Shown here one piece after another: positions 60,037 through 64,000 of a DNA stretch of 64,000 nt (positions are counted from its first letter, which is position 1; every line of letters starts with the position of its first letter). The stretch is from Kingella denitrificans ATCC 33394 (lineage in GTDB: Bacteria; Pseudomonadota; Gammaproteobacteria; Burkholderiales; Neisseriaceae), in assembly GCF_000190695.1 (NCBI RefSeq), contig NZ_GL870929.1:1932429-1996428 (forward strand), in the 5' to 3' direction. A model generated the notes under the pieces. The model searched no databases, was not told where the DNA came from, and was given only the letters and a program-made list of their open reading frames with translations. The translations under genes were made by a program, and so were the position numbers.

Positions 60037-63000
60037 ATGAGCCACTTCTTAGACAGATTAACCTTTTTCAAGCAAAAACGCGAACCGTTTTCCAACGGGC
60101 ACGGCGTTTTAACGACCGAAGACCGCCGTTGGGAGCAGGCCTACCGCGGCCGCTGGGCGCACGATAAAGTCGTCCGCTCCACGCACGGCGTGAACTGTAC
60201 CGGTTCGTGCAGTTGGAAGATTTACGTGAAAAGCGGCATTATCACATGGGAGACGCAGCAGACGGACTATCCGCGCACACGCCCCGATTTGCCGAACCAC
60301 GAACCACGCGGCTGTCCGCGCGGTGCGTCTTTCAGTTGGTATGTGTATTCCGCACAGCGCATTAAATATCCGATGATGCGCGGCGCATTGGCCGAACTGT
60401 GGCGCGAAGCACGCAAAACCAAAAACCCGATTGAAGCGTGGGAATGGATTGTGAGCGACAAAGACCGCTCCAAATCCTACAAATCCCAACGCGGCTTGGG
60501 CGGTTTCGTACGTTCCACTTGGGAAGAGGCTTACGAGCTGGTTGCCGCCGCCAACGCATACACCATCAAACAATACGGCCCTGACCGCGTTATCGGCTTC
60601 TCGCCTATTCCGGCCATGTCGATGGTGAGTTATGCCGCCGGTGCGCGCTATCTGGGCCTGATTGGCGGCGTGCCCCTGTCGTTCTACGACTGGTATTGTG
60701 ACTTGCCGCCGGCATCGCCGCAAACATGGGGCGAGCAAACCGACGTTGCCGAATCTGCCGACTGGTATAACTCCAACTACCTATTGGTTTGGGGTTCGAA
60801 TATTCCGATGACGCGTACGCCGGACGCACACTTCTACACCGAAGTGCGTTACAAAGGTACGAAAACCGTCGCCATCTCTTCCGACTTCGGCGAAATGGCG
60901 AAATTCAGCGATATCTGGATGGCGCCGCGCCAAGGTACGGATGCGGCATTGGCCATGGCCATGGGACATGTGATTCTGAAAGAATTCCACATCGACAATC
61001 CGTCCGATTATTTTGAAGACTACACCCGCCGCCTGACCGATATGCCGATGCTGGTGTGCCTGAACAAAGACGAGCAAGGCTACCGTCCGGGTTACTGCCT
61101 GCGTGCGTCCCAGCTGGATCAGCAGTTGGGCGAAGAGAAAAATGCCGAATGGAAAACCATTGTTTGGGATGAGAATGCCGACAGCCTGGCCGTGCCGAAC
61201 GGTTCTGTGGGTTTCCGTTGGGACGGCAGCGCCAAATGGAACTTGGAAACCAAAGCGCAAGGCCAGGAAATCTTGGCCGCACGTTCGTTGAAAGAGCGTG
61301 CGGACGATGTGGTGCGCGTTGGCTTCGGCTACTATGGCGGCGAACACGACGAAATGATTTACCGCAAAGTGCCAGTGAAGAAAATCACGTTGGCCAACGG
61401 CGAAACGCAACTAGTGGCGACCGTATTCGATTTGCTGATTGCACAATACGGCGTGGACAACGGTTTGGACGATGAAAACGTTGCCAAAGATTATTTTGAA
61501 GACAAACCTTACACCCCTGCATGGCAGGAAAAACACACCGGTGTGAAACCGGAATTGGTGATTCGTGTGGCGCGTGAATTTGCACAAAACGCACACGATA
61601 CCAAAGGCCGTTCCATGGTGATTGTGGGTGCCGGCCTGAACCACTGGTACCACTTGGACATGAACTACCGCGGCCTTATCAACATGCTGATGATGTGCGG
61701 CACCATCGGTAAATCCGGCGGTGGTTGGTGCCATTATGTGGGACAGGAAAAACTGCGTCCGCAATCCGGTTGGACACCGCTTACATTTGCGCTTGACTGG
61801 CATCGTCCGGCACGCCAAATGGCCGGCACATCATTCTTCTATGCGCATACCGGCCAATACCGTCATGAAAAATTGGGCACCAGCGAACTGCTGGCACCCG
61901 ATGCCACCAAAGCATTGTGGGACGGCATGACTGCTATCGACTTGAATGCGAAGGCCGAGCGCATGGGCTGGACGCCTTCCGCACCGCAAATGCGTGAAAA
62001 TCCGTTGGATATTACGGATGCTGCCGACAAAGAAGGCATCAGCGCAGCGGATTATATCGTTCGCGGTTTGAAAGACGGCTCTCTGGATATGTCGTGCAAC
62101 GACCCTGAAAATCCGAAAAACTGGCCGCGCAATATGTTTGTATGGCGCTCCAATATTTTGGGTTCTTCTGGCAAAGGCCACGAATATTTCCTGAAATACC
62201 TGTTGGGCACGCAAAACGGCTTGATGTCGGAAGAAGAAGACTGCCTGAAACCGAAAGAAGTCAAAATGGGCGAAGCGCCCGAGGGCAAACTGGATTTGTT
62301 TACCCTGCTGGACTTCCGCATGAACACGACTTGCCTGTATGCCGACGTGATTTTCCCAACCGCCACCTGGTACGAAAAACACGACTTGAACACGTCCGAC
62401 ATGCACCCGTTCATCCACCCGTTCACCGAAGCAGTGCAACCTTTGTGGCAAAGCAAATCCGACTGGGAAATCTACAAAGGTTTGGCGAAGAAATTCAGCG
62501 AACTGGCGGGCGATTATCTGGGTACGCGCAAAGACGTCGTATTAACGCCGCTGATGCACGACAGCCCGGGCGAATTGGGTCAGCCTTTTGATCCGAAAGA
62601 CTGGAAACTGGGCGAATGCGAACCGATTCCCGGAAAAACCATGCCGAACATTACCGTGGTGGAACGCGATTACAGCAAAGTATATGAAAAATATACGGCA
62701 ATCGGCCCGCTATTGGAAAAAATCAACAACAACGGCAAAGGCATGGCGTGGGATACGAAGCACGAAGTGGAATTCTTGCGCAAACTGAACGGCGTGCGTT
62801 CCGAAGGTGCGGGCAAAGGCCAACCGAAACTGGAAACCGCCATCGATGCGGCAGAAATGATTTTGACGCTGGCCCCCGAAACCAACGGTCATGTGTCCAA
62901 AAAAGCATGGGAAGCCTTGGGGAAAGCGACAGGCCGCGACCATACGCACCTGATTAACTCGAGCGAGCACACCGCCATCCGCTTCCGCGACATTGTGGCG

Positions 63001-63711
63001 CAACCGCGCAAAATCGTTACTTCGCCGATTTGGTCCGGCGTGGAAAGCGAAGAAGTGTGCTACACCGCAGGTTACACTAACGTGCATGAGCTGATTCCTT
63101 GGCGCACGCTGACCGGCCGCCAGCATTTCTATCAAGACCACAAATGGATGCGTGATTTCGGCGTGGACTTCTGTGCCTACCGTCCCGCAGTCGATTTGAA
63201 AACCACGAAAAAACTGCTGGGCATGAAACCGAACGGCAACACGGAAATCACATTGAATTTCTTAACGCCGCACCAAAAATGGGGCATCCACTCCACTTAT
63301 TCCGAAAACCTGCGCATGCTCACGCTGTCCCGCGGCGGTCCGCACGTGTGGATTTCCGAAATCGACGCGAAAAAAGCAGGCCTGGTGGATAACGACTGGG
63401 TGGAAGTGTTCAATGCCAACGGTGCGATTGCCTGCCGTGTGATTGTGAGCCAACGTATTCCCGAAACGATGATTCTGATGTATCACGCGCAGGAAAAATT
63501 GGTGCACACGCCGGCGGCGGAAACCACGCAAAAACGCGGCGGTATCCACAACTCGGTTACCCGAGCCGTGTTGAATCCGACCCATATGATTGGCGGTTAT
63601 GCACAACTGGCGTACGGCTTTAACTACTACGGCACCGTGGGCAGTAACCGTGATGAATGGGTGATTGTTCGTAAGATGAACGAAATTGACTGGATGGACG
63701 AACCGGCATAA
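60037..63711 (+). CDS. narG: Respiratory nitrate reductase alpha subunit NarG
   Basis: 1224 residues, close to E. coli NarG (1247). The FS0 cluster ligands His50, Cys54, Cys58 (HGVNCTGSCSW) and Cys93 (PRGCPRGASF) are present. MGD-binding and active-site segments include SNYLLVWGSNIPMTRTPDA, GAGLNHWYHLDMNYR and RTLTGRQHFYQDHKWM. It reduces nitrate to nitrite on the cytoplasmic face and passes electrons from NarH/NarI. The next gene after the duplication is not narH, at least not immediately. The moa/moe genes upstream supply its cofactor. Confidence 0.97.
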   Translation: MSHFLDRLTFFKQKREPFSNGHGVLTTEDRRWEQAYRGRWAHDKVVRSTHGVNCTGSCSWKIYVKSGIITWETQQTDYPRTRPDLPNHEPRGCPRGASFSWYVYSAQRIKYPMMRGALAELWREARKTKNPIEAWEWIVSDKDRSKSYKSQRGLGGFVRSTWEEAYELVAAANAYTIKQYGPDRVIGFSPIPAMSMVSYAAGARYLGLIGGVPLSFYDWYCDLPPASPQTWGEQTDVAESADWYNSNYLLVWGSNIPMTRTPDAHFYTEVRYKGTKTVAISSDFGEMAKFSDIWMAPRQGTDAALAMAMGHVILKEFHIDNPSDYFEDYTRRLTDMPMLVCLNKDEQGYRPGYCLRASQLDQQLGEEKNAEWKTIVWDENADSLAVPNGSVGFRWDGSAKWNLETKAQGQEILAARSLKERADDVVRVGFGYYGGEHDEMIYRKVPVKKITLANGETQLVATVFDLLIAQYGVDNGLDDENVAKDYFEDKPYTPAWQEKHTGVKPELVIRVAREFAQNAHDTKGRSMVIVGAGLNHWYHLDMNYRGLINMLMMCGTIGKSGGGWCHYVGQEKLRPQSGWTPLTFALDWHRPARQMAGTSFFYAHTGQYRHEKLGTSELLAPDATKALWDGMTAIDLNAKAERMGWTPSAPQMRENPLDITDAADKEGISAADYIVRGLKDGSLDMSCNDPENPKNWPRNMFVWRSNILGSSGKGHEYFLKYLLGTQNGLMSEEEDCLKPKEVKMGEAPEGKLDLFTLLDFRMNTTCLYADVIFPTATWYEKHDLNTSDMHPFIHPFTEAVQPLWQSKSDWEIYKGLAKKFSELAGDYLGTRKDVVLTPLMHDSPGELGQPFDPKDWKLGECEPIPGKTMPNITVVERDYSKVYEKYTAIGPLLEKINNNGKGMAWDTKHEVEFLRKLNGVRSEGAGKGQPKLETAIDAAEMILTLAPETNGHVSKKAWEALGKATGRDHTHLINSSEHTAIRFRDIVAQPRKIVTSPIWSGVESEEVCYTAGYTNVHELIPWRTLTGRQHFYQDHKWMRDFGVDFCAYRPAVDLKTTKKLLGMKPNGNTEITLNFLTPHQKWGIHSTYSENLRMLTLSRGGPHVWISEIDAKKAGLVDNDWVEVFNANGAIACRVIVSQRIPETMILMYHAQEKLVHTPAAETTQKRGGIHNSVTRAVLNPTHMIGGYAQLAYGFNYYGTVGSNRDEWVIVRKMNEIDWMDEPA

Positions 63712-63718
63712 ACCGTTC

Positions 63719-63762
63719 CAAAAGCAGCCTGCACCTGCAAATTCATTGTGCAGGCTGCTTTG
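63719..63762. terminator. Inverted DUS-pair hairpin after narG
   Basis: AAGCAGCCTGCA and TGCAGGCTGCTT around 15 bases, 8 bases after the narG stop. Part of it is copied in the tandem duplication. Confidence 0.75.
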
Positions 63763-63958
63763 AAAAGCCATCCCCCTGTGGAGAACCGCCATGAACATTC
63801 CCAGCATTTTAGACATCGCCCCTTATTTGCAAGACAACCCAGACTGCACCTGCAAATTCATTGTGCAGGCTGCTTTGAAAAACCATCCCCCTGTGGAGAA
63901 CCGCCATGAATATTCCCAGTATTTTAGACATCGCCCCTTATTTGCAAGACAACCCAGA
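63729..63958 (+). repeat. 115-base tandem duplication at the start of the last gene
   Basis: 63729-63843 and 63844-63958 are adjacent direct copies with three differences, all transitions (G to A near 63765/63880, C to T at two sites in the 5' coding part). Each copy includes half of the DUS pair, a ribosome site and an ATG followed by the same 18 codons. Confidence 0.9.
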
Positions 63959-64000
63959 CCAAGCCGTCCGCACCGTGCTGCACCAAAGTGCCGACTTGAA
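63906..64000 (+). CDS. Partial CDS at the right edge
   Basis: The second ATG of the duplication opens MNIPSILDIAPYLQDNPDQA and continues to the window end (31 codons). The first ATG (63791) reads the same 18 codons and then leaves the frame because 115 is not a multiple of three; its frame stays open to the edge but has no sense as a gene. I do not recognise the protein; it is not the normal NarH start. Confidence 0.6.
   Translation, partial: MNIPSILDIAPYLQDNPDQAVRTVLHQSADL

Noticed and set aside
60109..63816. Several long open frames on the minus strand opposite narG
   Set aside because: They are antisense shadows of narG: no start context, His/Arg-rich composition without any domain, and no neighbours on that strand.

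Overview
The window looks like chromosome of a Neisseriaceae bacterium close to Kingella. The clearest sign is the 12-mer AAGCAGCCTGCA (reverse TGCAGGCTGCTT). It occurs dozens of times, inside genes and as inverted pairs forming terminator hairpins, and it matches the Kingella-type dialect of the DNA uptake sequence (DUS) as I remember it. Core gene order (eno-ftsB, dapA-bamC, the bfrA/bfrB pair, rne opposite rluC) and a Correia-like miniature element also fit Neisseriaceae. Species cannot be fixed from this window.

Layout. 1-8.7 kb: minus-strand housekeeping genes, ending with a near-continuous operon (DUF2750, rimI, a degenerate uracil-DNA-glycosylase-like protein, a methyltransferase, a small protein, lptF, lptG, a repeat protein, an unknown). 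8.8-15.6 kb: eno, gloA, fabH, a regulatory-type PTS (IIA, HPr, EI), tpiA, secG and tRNA-Leu(GAG). 15.64-22.13 kb: a 6.5-kb P4-like integrated element (island 1) in the tRNA-Leu(GAG) 3' end, with attL/attR repeats, integrase arm sites, AlpA-like and MobC-like proteins, a DUF927 helicase-like protein and two iteron-like clusters. 22.2-33.7 kb: tRNA-Thr, msrC, metallophosphoesterase, rluC, rne, hldC, a NYN/LOTUS protein, mutY, scpA and a DUF1853 protein.

33.8-42.2 kb: a filamentous (inovirus) prophage resembling the MDA/Nf phages of Neisseria. It carries rep, an ssDNA-binding protein, the coat protein, small membrane proteins, a TspB-like adhesin, a DUF2523 protein, zot and a broken piv/IS110-type recombinase. 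It sits inside the loop of a DUS-pair terminator between two convergent host genes. 43.9-48.6 kb: after rnhA comes a second, patchy integration region (island 2) next to tRNA-Leu(TAG). It holds an AlpA-like regulator, an AAA ATPase with an unknown partner, a decayed PIN toxin, and an integrase with arm sites and iterons related to those of island 1.

48.8-64 kb: bfrB/bfrA, dapA, bamC, then a molybdenum-cofactor cluster (moaE, moaD, moaC, mobA, moaB, moaA, moeA) interrupted by two tandem DUF6636 genes and a DUF4328 gene. narG, the nitrate reductase subunit that needs this cofactor, follows. The window ends in a 115-bp tandem duplication at the start of the next gene.

The most interesting parts are the two related islands, which share an attachment-region plan and an ACTGG(G/T)TAT repeat family while their arm sites have diverged, and the inovirus that split a DUS-pair terminator. 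All functional calls are from sequence reading alone; no database search was run.
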